The position numbers and the translations under genes are program-made. A DNA stretch of 7,304 nt from JBKJML01 sp046596415 (GTDB lineage: Bacteria; Actinomycetota; Thermoleophilia; Gaiellales; Gaiellaceae), in the NCBI GenBank assembly GCA_046596415.1, contig JBKJML010000180.1, positions 1 through 7,304 on the forward strand. The letters run 5' to 3'. The notes below the pieces were generated by a model. It worked only from the letters and a program-made list of their open reading frames with translations, was not told the DNA's origin and did no database searches. Each line of letters starts with the position of its first letter. The first letter of the stretch is position 1. Positions 1-5,678 of the stretch are shown here, in pieces.

Positions 1-799
1 GCGGCAACGGCGCCGCCGACGCCCGGCGGTAGTCCTGGAGCGTGATGTCGTTCTGGTCGAGCATCGTCCGCAGCACGACCGCCCGGCGCTCACGGGCCCG
101 GCGCGGCCGCGTCACCGGGTCGTAGAGGCTCGGGTCGCGCGGGATGCCGGCGAGGAGCGCAGCCTGGGGCAGCGTGAGCTGGGAGGCGCCGTGGCCGAAG
201 TAGGTGACAGCGGCCTGCTGGACACCGTAGGCGCCGTTCCCGAAGTAGATCGTGTTCAGGTACGCCTCGAGGATCCGCGTTCGCGGCCATTGCTGCGTGA
301 GCTGCCACGCGAGCGCCGCTTCGCGCACCTTGCGGGCGATCGTCCGCTGGTTGCGGACGTAGGCGTTCTTGACGAACTGCTGGGTGATCGTCGAGCCACC
401 CTCGACCACCCGTTGCTGGCGGATGTCGGCCCAGAGCGCGCGGCCGATGCCGCGGATGTCGACGCCGCTGTGCTCCCAGAAGCGCTGGTCCTCGATGTCG
501 ACGATCGCCTGGCGCATGATCGGCGCGACGTCGCCGAGCTTCACGAGCGTACGGCTCTCCGAGCCTCGTAGGACGGACAGGACGGAGCGTCCGTTGGCGG
601 CGTAGATGGCGCCGTTCAGCTCGAGGCCCTGCTGCTTCTCAGGGTCGAGCGCCGGGATCTCACCGGCCACGGCGCTGATCAGGCCGAACGTGAACGAGGC
701 AGATGCCAGCAGCCACACGACGGCGAGGAGCGCCAGGAGTCGGCGCTTCCGGATCCGGCGCCGCGGTCGGACCGCGGGTGTACGTCTTGGCAGCCGCAA
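1..799 (-). CDS. Class A penicillin-binding protein, N-terminal transglycosylase (GT51) part; runs off left edge
   Basis: Peptidoglycan glycosyltransferase that polymerises lipid II outside the membrane; full-length relatives also carry a C-terminal transpeptidase domain, which would lie beyond the window. 266 residues are visible. A very basic N-terminus (residues 5-20, mostly Arg/Lys) precedes one membrane anchor (about 21-44). GT51 motifs follow in order: EDQRFWEHSGVD at 103-114, with E103 the expected catalytic acid; GGSTITQQFVKN at 134-145; ARKVREAALAWQL at 155-167, with E160 the second conserved Glu; and ILEAYLNTIYFGNGAYGVQ at 176-194. The start is uncertain. The frame is closed by the recQ stop TAG at 811-809, and the first usable codon is TTG at 799, nine bases after that stop, with no clear Shine-Dalgarno. 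CTG at 793 is an alternative. The basic stretch before the anchor supports one of these. It probably lies in one transcript with recQ. The family call is secure; the exact paralogue is not. Confidence 0.93.
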   Translation of the reverse strand, partial: MRLPRRTPAVRPRRRIRKRRLLALLAVVWLLASASFTFGLISAVAGEIPALDPEKQQGLELNGAIYAANGRSVLSVLRGSESRTLVKLGDVAPIMRQAIVDIEDQRFWEHSGVDIRGIGRALWADIRQQRVVEGGSTITQQFVKNAYVRNQRTIARKVREAALAWQLTQQWPRTRILEAYLNTIYFGNGAYGVQQAAVTYFGHGASQLTLPQAALLAGIPRDPSLYDPVTRPRRARERRAVVLRTMLDQNDITLQDYRRASAAPLP

Positions 800-808
800 G
801 CTTCGATT

Positions 809-2818
809 CTAGCCGTGAGCGGCCGAAATGACTGCCAGCACGTCGGCACCGTAGCGCTCGAGCTTCGCGGGGCCGAATCCCTTCACTGCGGCAAGGTCGC
901 GCGTCGACCGTGGCTGGGCGGTGGCGAGCTCGCGCAGCGTCGCGTCGTGGAGCACGACATAGGCCGGCACCGCGTCGTCTCTCGCCCGGATGGAGCGCCA
1001 GACGCGGAGGCGTTCGAACAGCGATTCGTCGGGGCTGCCGCCGGTCGCGATCCGAGGCAGTGAGGAGGCAGGCCCGGCCCGCAGGAGCCGAAAGCCGTCT
1101 TCGCTCTCGAAGCTCTCGAGCGCACCGTCCTCCTCGAGCCGTTTCACCCAGCGTCCGACCTCGGCCTGGGTGGCGGCGGCGAGGAGCCCGAACGCCGGTG
1201 ACCGGCGCGCCGACGGGGGCGCGGCCACCGAGCCGCGCAGCATGTTCACGAGGCCGGTGCGGCCCAGCGGCCAGCGAAGGGCCGAGACGGCGGCGTGGAT
1301 GGCGGCGCCGACGTCCTCCGGCAGCGCGCGGAGCTCGAGCGCGGCCAGCTGGGGCGCACCGACGGGCGCGCAGACGTCGCACATGCCGCAATTGTCGGGG
1401 TGCGTCTCGCCGAAATGCTCGGCGACGGCGCCGTGGCGGCAGCGGTTCGCTTCGGCGAAGTCGACGAGGAGGCGGGCGCGCGCGATCGACTCGCGCTCGT
1501 AGCGGTCGAGCAGGTCGCCGAGCCGCTCGGCCGCGTCGGCCTGCGCCGGCACGAGCTCGACCTCCATCGTTCGTCCGCGGTCGAAGCCGCGCCGCACGAG
1601 CCCGGCCTGCTCAAGCATCCCGACCAGGACGCGGGTGTCGCGGTCGTGGCCGGAGACGGCGTCGAGCTCTGCCGGCCTGACGGCGGCGACTCCGTCGACA
1701 GCCAGATCGCGCAGGGCGCGATAGACGGCGCGCAGATCGTTGAGCGACGGCACGTCGCCCCGGGCGAACTTCTCGAGGCTGCGCGCGTCGCCCGCGCCCG
1801 CGAGGAGCACCGTCTCCGAAGGCCGCCCGTCGCGCCCGGCGCGACCGACCATCTGGACGTAGCTCTCGATCGAGTCCGGGAAGTTGTAGAGCACCACGAG
1901 CCGGATGTCGGGCTTGTCGATGCCCATGCCGAATGCGGTTGTGGCGACGACGGTTCGCACGCGACCCTCGATGAAGTCCTCTTGAGCCTGCGAGCGTGCG
2001 GCCGAGTCGAGCCCCGCGTGGTAGTGAGCGGCGTCGATGCCGTGCTGGCGGAGCGTCCGCGCGAGCGTCTCGCAGCTCCGGCGCGAGCGCGCGTAGACGA
2101 TCGCCGAGGCGCCGTCGAGCGCTCGCAGCCGTGCGATCAACGTCCGCAGCCGCTCCTCCTCGCTCTCCGCCCGGACGACGTCGTAGCGGAGGTTCGGACG
2201 GGCGACGCTCGTCCGGACGATCTCGGGCTCACGCCCGAGCGCGGCGGCGATCTCGCGCTCGATCGCCGGCGTCGCCGTCGCCGTCATCCCGAGCAAAGCA
2301 GGCGAGTCGAGCGCGTCGAGCGCCTGTCGGATGAAGAGGTAGTCGGGCCGGAAGTCGTGCCCCCACATGCTCACGCAGTGCACCTCGTCGACGACGACGA
2401 GCCCGATCCGGGCCGAGCGCAGAGCGTCGAGAAAGCCGCGCTGCCGGAGGCGCTCCGGCGCCGCGTAGAGGAGCTTGTAGCGGCCCTGCGCGAGCTCCTG
2501 GACGCGCCGCGCCGCCTCGTCGGGCTCGAGCGAGGAGTTGACGAGGGTCGCCTGCTCCGCGAGCTCCGGCGGCAGCTTGTCGACCTGGTCCTTCATCAGC
2601 GCGATGAGCGGCGAGACGACGAGCGTCGGTGTCGGCCGCAGCATCGCCGCAAGCTGGTAGGTGAGCGACTTGCCCGACCCGGTGGGCATCAGGGCCAAGG
2701 TGTCTCGGCCCTCCACGGCGGCGCGCACGACCGCCTCCTGGCCGGGGCGGAACGCGTCGAAGCCGAAGAGCCGTTTCAGCTCCGGGACGAGGTCGGGCAC
2801 CCGAACGAGTGTACGCAC
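809..2818 (-). CDS. recQ: RecQ-family ATP-dependent DNA helicase
   Basis: A 3'-5' superfamily 2 DNA helicase of recombination and replication repair, cytoplasmic, 669 aa, within the usual RecQ size range. Visible in order: motif 0 FGFDAFRPGQ (18-27); Walker A MPTGSGKS (44-51, K50); motif II DEVH (144-147), where the family norm is DEAH; the aromatic-rich loop CVSMWGHDFRPDY (148-160); motif III TATAT (179-183); motif V ATTAFGMGIDKPD (292-304); motif VI QMVGRAGRDG (322-331). The zinc-binding subdomain has Cys 460, 477, 480 and 483. A winged helix (about 490-585) and a C-terminal HRDC domain (about 597-667) follow, so the full three-part RecQ layout is present. The start is GTG at 2818. GGAAGG at 2836-2831 is a possible Shine-Dalgarno but sits 12 nt away, so GTG at 2800 (residue 7) remains possible. 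The gene begins 45 bp after the anti-sigma stop, and the penicillin-binding protein follows after 9 bp. Confidence 0.96.
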   Translation of the reverse strand: MRTLVRVPDLVPELKRLFGFDAFRPGQEAVVRAAVEGRDTLALMPTGSGKSLTYQLAAMLRPTPTLVVSPLIALMKDQVDKLPPELAEQATLVNSSLEPDEAARRVQELAQGRYKLLYAAPERLRQRGFLDALRSARIGLVVVDEVHCVSMWGHDFRPDYLFIRQALDALDSPALLGMTATATPAIEREIAAALGREPEIVRTSVARPNLRYDVVRAESEEERLRTLIARLRALDGASAIVYARSRRSCETLARTLRQHGIDAAHYHAGLDSAARSQAQEDFIEGRVRTVVATTAFGMGIDKPDIRLVVLYNFPDSIESYVQMVGRAGRDGRPSETVLLAGAGDARSLEKFARGDVPSLNDLRAVYRALRDLAVDGVAAVRPAELDAVSGHDRDTRVLVGMLEQAGLVRRGFDRGRTMEVELVPAQADAAERLGDLLDRYERESIARARLLVDFAEANRCRHGAVAEHFGETHPDNCGMCDVCAPVGAPQLAALELRALPEDVGAAIHAAVSALRWPLGRTGLVNMLRGSVAAPPSARRSPAFGLLAAATQAEVGRWVKRLEEDGALESFESEDGFRLLRAGPASSLPRIATGGSPDESLFERLRVWRSIRARDDAVPAYVVLHDATLRELATAQPRSTRDLAAVKGFGPAKLERYGADVLAVISAAHG

Positions 2819-2834
2819 GACATCGGCGCGCCTT

Positions 2835-2863
2835 CCGCACGGCTTCGTGCCGGCCGGGTGCGG
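2835..2863 (-). repeat. Small inverted repeat between the anti-sigma stop and the recQ start
   Basis: On the minus strand CCGCAC (2863-2858) is matched by GTGCGG (2840-2835) across a 17-nt loop, directly after the anti-sigma TGA. A competing 5-bp hairpin GCACG/CGTGC (2850-2846 with 2841-2837) uses some of the same bases. The right arm touches the putative recQ Shine-Dalgarno GGAAGG (2836-2831). There is no T-run, so this is not a convincing terminator. It could slightly mask the recQ ribosome site or be chance in GC-rich DNA. Confidence 0.25.
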
Positions 2864-3562
2864 TCAGACCGTCGTGCTGAAGAGCGGCTCGCCGGTCGGC
2901 GTCGTCGCGCCTCCGTCGTCCTCGAGCGTCACGGCGACGATCGCGTCGGATGGGACCGGCCGGCTGAGCGTGACGACTGCATGGTCGCCGGTACCGTCGA
3001 AGAGCCCGGCGGGCCGGGCCACGCCGTCCTCGATCACCCAGGCCTCGTACGTCTTGCCGGTGGGGGCCGCAGCGAGGCTCGCGACCACCATGGCCGCCTG
3101 GCCATCCGCAGACACCACGAGCCTGCCGCTTGCCCCGGTCAGCGGGATCTGTCGTGCCGACGGGTCGGCCAGGACGGCGAGCCCCTGTGCCTGCGCGTCG
3201 CGTTCGCTGCGCGTCCGGTCGAGATCGCGGGCGAGTGAGCTCGACCAGAGGCCGAAGGCGAGAGCAGCGATCGCGGCGACTGCGGCGACGCTGGAGACGG
3301 CGGGCAGGGCGAAGCGCCGCCGCAACGGGACGACGTTCGGTCGTTCGCTGCGCGCCTGCGTGAGGATCTGCTCCCGCAGCGCGGGAGCGGGGGCCGGCCC
3401 GCCGGCGCCGTGCGCAAGCGCCGCCGTCATCTCCCAGAAGGAGGCGAGCTCCTCCTGGCACGCAGCGCAGGTGGCGAGATGGGGCTCGTAGCGCTCCCGC
3501 TCGGCGGGGTCCAGCGCATCGAGCGCATACGCGGCGGTCAGGTCGTGAACTGTCGGCTCCAT
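2864..3562 (-). CDS. Membrane anti-sigma factor, RskA family with HxxxCxxC zinc-type motif
   Basis: Likely binds and inhibits the ECF sigma factor encoded immediately upstream, releasing it on an envelope or redox signal. It has 232 aa. The N-terminal anti-sigma domain (about 1-55) carries H28-x3-C32-x2-C35, the zinc-binding anti-sigma (ZAS) pattern. A basic RRR at 81-83 precedes one membrane helix (about 86-106), followed by a short charged, coiled-coil-like stretch (about 110-128) and an extracytoplasmic RskA-type domain (about 130-230) with the typical TYEAWVIEDGVARPAGLF stretch at 171-188. The topology is therefore cytoplasmic N-terminus and exported C-terminus. The ATG at 3562 is chosen because GGAGG lies 7 nt upstream and the ZAS domain begins just after it. 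The gene starts 25 nt inside the sigma gene, which implies translational coupling. In the same frame an open reading extends upstream across the sigma gene to 4321, but that part is out-of-frame shadow. The RskA family call is strong; the activating signal is unknown. Confidence 0.93.
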   Translation of the reverse strand: MEPTVHDLTAAYALDALDPAERERYEPHLATCAACQEELASFWEMTAALAHGAGGPAPAPALREQILTQARSERPNVVPLRRRFALPAVSSVAAVAAIAALAFGLWSSSLARDLDRTRSERDAQAQGLAVLADPSARQIPLTGASGRLVVSADGQAAMVVASLAAAPTGKTYEAWVIEDGVARPAGLFDGTGDHAVVTLSRPVPSDAIVAVTLEDDGGATTPTGEPLFSTTV

Positions 3563-4116
3563 GAGCCCTCCTCCAGGAGCTCGCGAAGGCGTGCGAGCCC
3601 CGCGAACATCCGTGACTTTATTGTCCCGAGCGGGAGCCCGAGCCGGTCGGCGAGCTCCGCTTGGGTGAAGCCGCCGTAGTACGCCAATTCGATTGCCTCG
3701 CGCTGCTGGTCGGGCAGCTGGCGCAATGCCGTCTGAACGCGCTCGCGCTCGAAGCCGAGCCAGGCCTCGTCCTCGGCCGAGCCGCCTGCCGGCTCGGGAA
3801 CCCCCTCGAGCGGCTCGGTGCGGCGCCGCTCCTCGCGGCGGACGAGATCGACGGCGCGCCGGTGCACGAGTGTCAGGATCCACGTCGAGGCCTTGGCGCG
3901 TTCCGGGACGAAGCTGCCGGCGCCGCGCCAGAGACCGAGGAACGCCTCCTGGACGGCATCCTCGGCAAGCGCCTCGTCGCGCAGGATGCGGTAGGCAAGG
4001 CCGTACGCAACCCGGCCGACCCGGTCGTAGAGCTCGGCGAGCGCGGTGTCGTCGCTGCGGGCGACGAGTGCCACGAGCGCCTCGTCGGAGAGATGGGCGA
4101 GGTCGCGTCTGCGCAT
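3538..4116 (-). CDS. ECF-subfamily RNA polymerase sigma-70 factor
   Basis: Alternative sigma factor that directs RNA polymerase to a small regulon, normally held inactive by the anti-sigma factor encoded next to it. 192 aa, typical of ECF factors. The sigma-2 domain spans about residues 24-95, including the region 2.2 pattern AEDAVQEAFLGLW (51-63) and STWILTLVHRRAVDLVRR (77-94). An acidic linker (101-120) follows, then sigma-4 (about 125-183) with the helix-turn-helix FTQAELADRLGLPLGTIKSR (150-169). There is no third sigma domain and no C-terminal extension, as expected for ECF. The protein has no cysteine, so any redox sensing would have to reside in the anti-sigma. The start ATG at 4116 gives a normal ECF N-terminus, but its Shine-Dalgarno is weak. 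An in-frame GTG at 4179, close to the expected transcript start of the candidate promoter, would add 21 residues and is a less likely alternative. Pairing with an RskA protein resembles SigK-type loci. Confidence 0.94.
   Translation of the reverse strand: MRRRDLAHLSDEALVALVARSDDTALAELYDRVGRVAYGLAYRILRDEALAEDAVQEAFLGLWRGAGSFVPERAKASTWILTLVHRRAVDLVRREERRRTEPLEGVPEPAGGSAEDEAWLGFERERVQTALRQLPDQQREAIELAYYGGFTQAELADRLGLPLGTIKSRMFAGLARLRELLEEGSWSRQFTT
3570..3574 (-). promoter_or_regulatory. Strong ribosome binding site of the anti-sigma gene, inside the sigma gene
   Basis: GGAGG (3574-3570), within the longer purine run GGAGGAGGG (3574-3566), lies 7 nt before the ATG at 3562. It is embedded in the last sigma codons. 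It settles the anti-sigma start and suggests that a ribosome finishing the sigma factor can reload onto the anti-sigma gene, keeping the pair in balance. Confidence 0.75.
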
Positions 4117-4144
4117 TGTCTCGGGCGCCGTGCGGCCCCGGTGG

Positions 4145-4156
4145 GGTAACGCTACC
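4145..4156. repeat. Imperfect 12-bp palindrome GGTAACGCTACC in the sigma leader
   Basis: GGTAACGCTACC reads nearly the same on both strands (five of six base pairs match). It lies between the candidate sigma promoter and the sigma ATG, about 30 bp before the start. The half GGTAGCG (minus strand, 4156-4150) recurs on the plus strand at 4241-4247, just before the other candidate promoter. It could be an operator or chance. Confidence 0.2.
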
Positions 4157-4186
4157 AATGCGGCTGCGGTTGCGATCACGCCCCTT

Positions 4187-4213
4187 CTTCGTCGCTGGGA
4201 GCCCTGGCGGTTC
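4187..4213 (-). promoter_or_regulatory. Candidate ECF-type promoter driving the sigma/anti-sigma operon
   Basis: On the minus strand GAACC (4213-4209, -35 position) is followed after 17 nt by CGAA (4191-4188, -10 position), in the wider context ACGAAGAAG. ECF promoters generally have a GAAC-containing -35 and a CG-starting -10 spaced about 16-17 nt; Bacillus examples are TGAAAC-N16-CGTA. Transcription would begin near 4180, leaving a leader of about 65 nt before ATG 4116. The main support is the matching copy on the other strand. Confidence 0.4.
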
Positions 4214-4249
4214 GATTGCGGGTCGAGCGAGTCGCACGCCGGTAGCGGA

Positions 4250-4276
4250 TGAACCGGAGTGGTGGGAGTGACGAAC
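4250..4276 (+). promoter_or_regulatory. Candidate ECF-type promoter driving the DUF4331 operon
   Basis: TGAACC (4250-4255) is followed after 16 nt by CGAAC (4272-4276), in the wider context ACGAACAAG. A transcript start near 4283 would place the ribosome site AAGGAG (4297-4302) about 14 nt downstream and give a leader of about 26 nt, a sensible arrangement. The same two boxes appear on the opposite strand facing the sigma gene, with a 1-nt difference in spacing. Confidence 0.42.
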
Positions 4277-4296
4277 AAGTTGCGTCCTCTCTCCAC

Positions 4297-4302
4297 AAGG
4301 AG
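4297..4302 (+). promoter_or_regulatory. Ribosome binding site of the DUF4331 gene
   Basis: AAGGAG lies 6 nt before ATG 4309. It decides the start against the in-frame upstream ATG at 4249, which lacks a good ribosome site and would put a hydrophilic 20-residue extension in front of an otherwise perfect signal peptide. Confidence 0.8.
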
Positions 4303-4308
4303 TCACAA

Positions 4309-5619
4309 ATGAAGAAGGCACTCATCGCTGGGTCGGCCGTCGTGGCACTCGCCGCCGCGTCCGCCCTCGCGCTGGTGGCAGGGCCGAGTCCCCAGTCGGG
4401 ACAGGCCTCGAGCCACCGTGAAGCACCGCTGATCTCGGAAGACCCGACAGCGGACAACACCGACCTGTACGCGTTCCGGCCCGCCGAGAACCCGGACACG
4501 GTCGCTGTGATCGCGAACTGGATCCCTGCAGAGGATCCGGCCGCCGGCCCGATGTACTACACGTTCTCGCCGACGGCTCGGTACAACATCAACATCGACA
4601 AGAACGGCGACGCCAAGGCGGACATCGTCTATCGCGTCACGTTCAAGGCGAGCTCGCCCAAGTTGTTCCTCCGCACGACCGTGCAGGGGTACACCGTCAC
4701 CCGCATCGCCAACGGCCGCGCGTCGGTCGTCGCCCGCGGTGTGACGCCTCCGAACAACATCGGTGATCGCTCGACGCCGAACTACCGGGACCTCGCCGCG
4801 AGCCGCGTCTACAAGCTCTCGACGGGCGGCAGGATCTTCGCCGGCCAGCGGGACGACGCGTTCTTCGGCGACATCGGCGCGATCTTCGACCTGGTTGCGA
4901 TCCGCAAGCCCGGAACGACGGGCGACAAGGGTGGCGGCAAGGACTTCTTCTCCGGTTACGCCGTCCATGCCATTGCGCTCGAGTTGCCGATCGCGCAGCT
5001 CCGCAACGGCGGCAACAACACGATCGGGATCTGGTCGTCGACCGACCGTCTCAACGTGACGGTCAGCGGCAAGGTCCGCCGTGGGTACACGCAGGTCTCG
5101 CGGATCGGCAACCCGCTGGTGAACGAGGTCGTCGTGCCGACGCAGTTCAAGGATCTCTGGAACCGCTCGGCGCCTGTGAACGACAAGCAGTTCGCCGGAC
5201 CGGTGGTCACGCCGATCCTCGCGAAGCTGCTGAACCAGCTGTACAAGGTCAACGCGCCGGAGACGAACCGGACCGACCTCGTGCAGGTCTTCGGCACCGG
5301 CATCCCCGGGCTGAACTTCACCGGTAAGACCGTTGCCGACCTGCTGCGGTTGAACCTGACGATCGCTCCGACCGCCAAGGGCAAGGAAAGCCGCCTGGGC
5401 GTCATCGGCGGCGACAAGGCCGGGTTCCCGAACGGTCGCCGTCTCGGCGACGACGTGATCGACATCGCCGAGCGCGTGATGGCCGGCGAGCTCAAGGGCA
5501 ACAAGGTGCCGCTCGGAGACGGAGTCGATTCAGACGACGTCCAGCCGATGGACATCTTCCCCTACGAGCACGATCCCGCGGGTGGCTTCGAGAACCTGAA
5601 GGGCAAGCAGAAGCCGTAA
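4309..5619 (+). CDS. Exported DUF4331-domain protein
   Basis: A 436-aa exported protein of the DUF4331 family, whose function is not established. A signal peptide (Lys-Lys at 2-3, hydrophobic core about 4-24) precedes the mature protein; cleavage near residue 33 (SGQA/SSH) is plausible. The rest is the DUF4331 domain, recognised by SSHREAPLI (34-42), DPTADNTDLYAF (45-56), a WIPAEDPAAGPMYYTF stretch (71-86), GQRDDAFFGDIGAIFDL (179-195), GNPLVNEVVVP (268-278) and GFPNGRRLGDDVIDI (372-386). IDKNGDAKADI at 96-106 is spaced like an EF-hand or dockerin calcium loop (D97, N99, D101, D105). No other membrane segment is seen. A strong ribosome site and uniform C-ending codon use suggest high expression. 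It is the first gene of a rightward set with a TPR protein and a transporter-like protein, divergent from the sigma/anti-sigma pair, which probably controls it. A catalytic role cannot be assigned; a structural, adhesive or metal-binding role is possible. Confidence 0.9.
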   Translation: MKKALIAGSAVVALAAASALALVAGPSPQSGQASSHREAPLISEDPTADNTDLYAFRPAENPDTVAVIANWIPAEDPAAGPMYYTFSPTARYNINIDKNGDAKADIVYRVTFKASSPKLFLRTTVQGYTVTRIANGRASVVARGVTPPNNIGDRSTPNYRDLAASRVYKLSTGGRIFAGQRDDAFFGDIGAIFDLVAIRKPGTTGDKGGGKDFFSGYAVHAIALELPIAQLRNGGNNTIGIWSSTDRLNVTVSGKVRRGYTQVSRIGNPLVNEVVVPTQFKDLWNRSAPVNDKQFAGPVVTPILAKLLNQLYKVNAPETNRTDLVQVFGTGIPGLNFTGKTVADLLRLNLTIAPTAKGKESRLGVIGGDKAGFPNGRRLGDDVIDIAERVMAGELKGNKVPLGDGVDSDDVQPMDIFPYEHDPAGGFENLKGKQKP

Positions 5620-5627
5620 GGCGTAGC

Positions 5628-5671
5628 GCGAAGAGGGGGGCCGCACCGTTGCGGCCCCCCTCGCGCTTCGC
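5628..5671 (+). terminator. Strong GC hairpin between the DUF4331 and TPR genes; possible terminator or attenuator
   Basis: GAGGGGGGCCGCA (5633-5645) pairs perfectly with TGCGGCCCCCCTC (5650-5662) around the 4-nt loop CCGT. An outer helix GCGAA/TTCGC (5628-5632 with 5667-5671) can extend it past a 4-nt bulge. It begins 9-14 nt after the DUF4331 stop. There is no T-run after it, so classic intrinsic termination is not assured. It may protect the upstream mRNA 3' end or partly stop transcription before the TPR gene. The TPR start codon is only 16 nt past the 13-bp stem. Confidence 0.6.
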
Positions 5672-5678
5672 TCTCCCC

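Noticed and set aside
809..811. Possible recQ-penicillin-binding protein fusion interrupted by a stop or sequencing error
   Set aside because: Both proteins are complete at the junction: RecQ ends after its HRDC domain and the penicillin-binding protein has a normal basic N-terminus and anchor, so two separate genes are the simpler reading.
1295..3238. 647-aa open frame on the plus strand antisense to recQ and the anti-sigma gene
   Set aside because: It is the mirror of GC-rich coding DNA on the other strand, rich in Arg/Asp/Val repeats with no domain, and it spans two well-recognised minus-strand genes.
2229..3461. 410-aa minus-strand open frame across the recQ N-terminus and anti-sigma gene
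   Set aside because: Overlaps the true frames of two genes and has Arg/Gly/Ala shadow composition with no domain.
4249..4308. Earlier in-frame ATG for the DUF4331 protein
   Set aside because: It has no good ribosome site, adds a hydrophilic stretch before the signal peptide, and would overlap the candidate promoter. ATG 4309 has AAGGAG at ideal spacing.
3563..4321. Upstream extension of the anti-sigma frame into a 485-aa protein
   Set aside because: The extension overlaps the sigma gene out of frame and has Arg/Pro-rich shadow composition; GGAGG before ATG 3562 marks the real start.
4303..4968. 221-aa minus-strand open frame antisense to the DUF4331 gene
   Set aside because: It has no recognisable domain, and the opposite strand encodes a clear DUF4331 protein with a signal peptide and a ribosome site.
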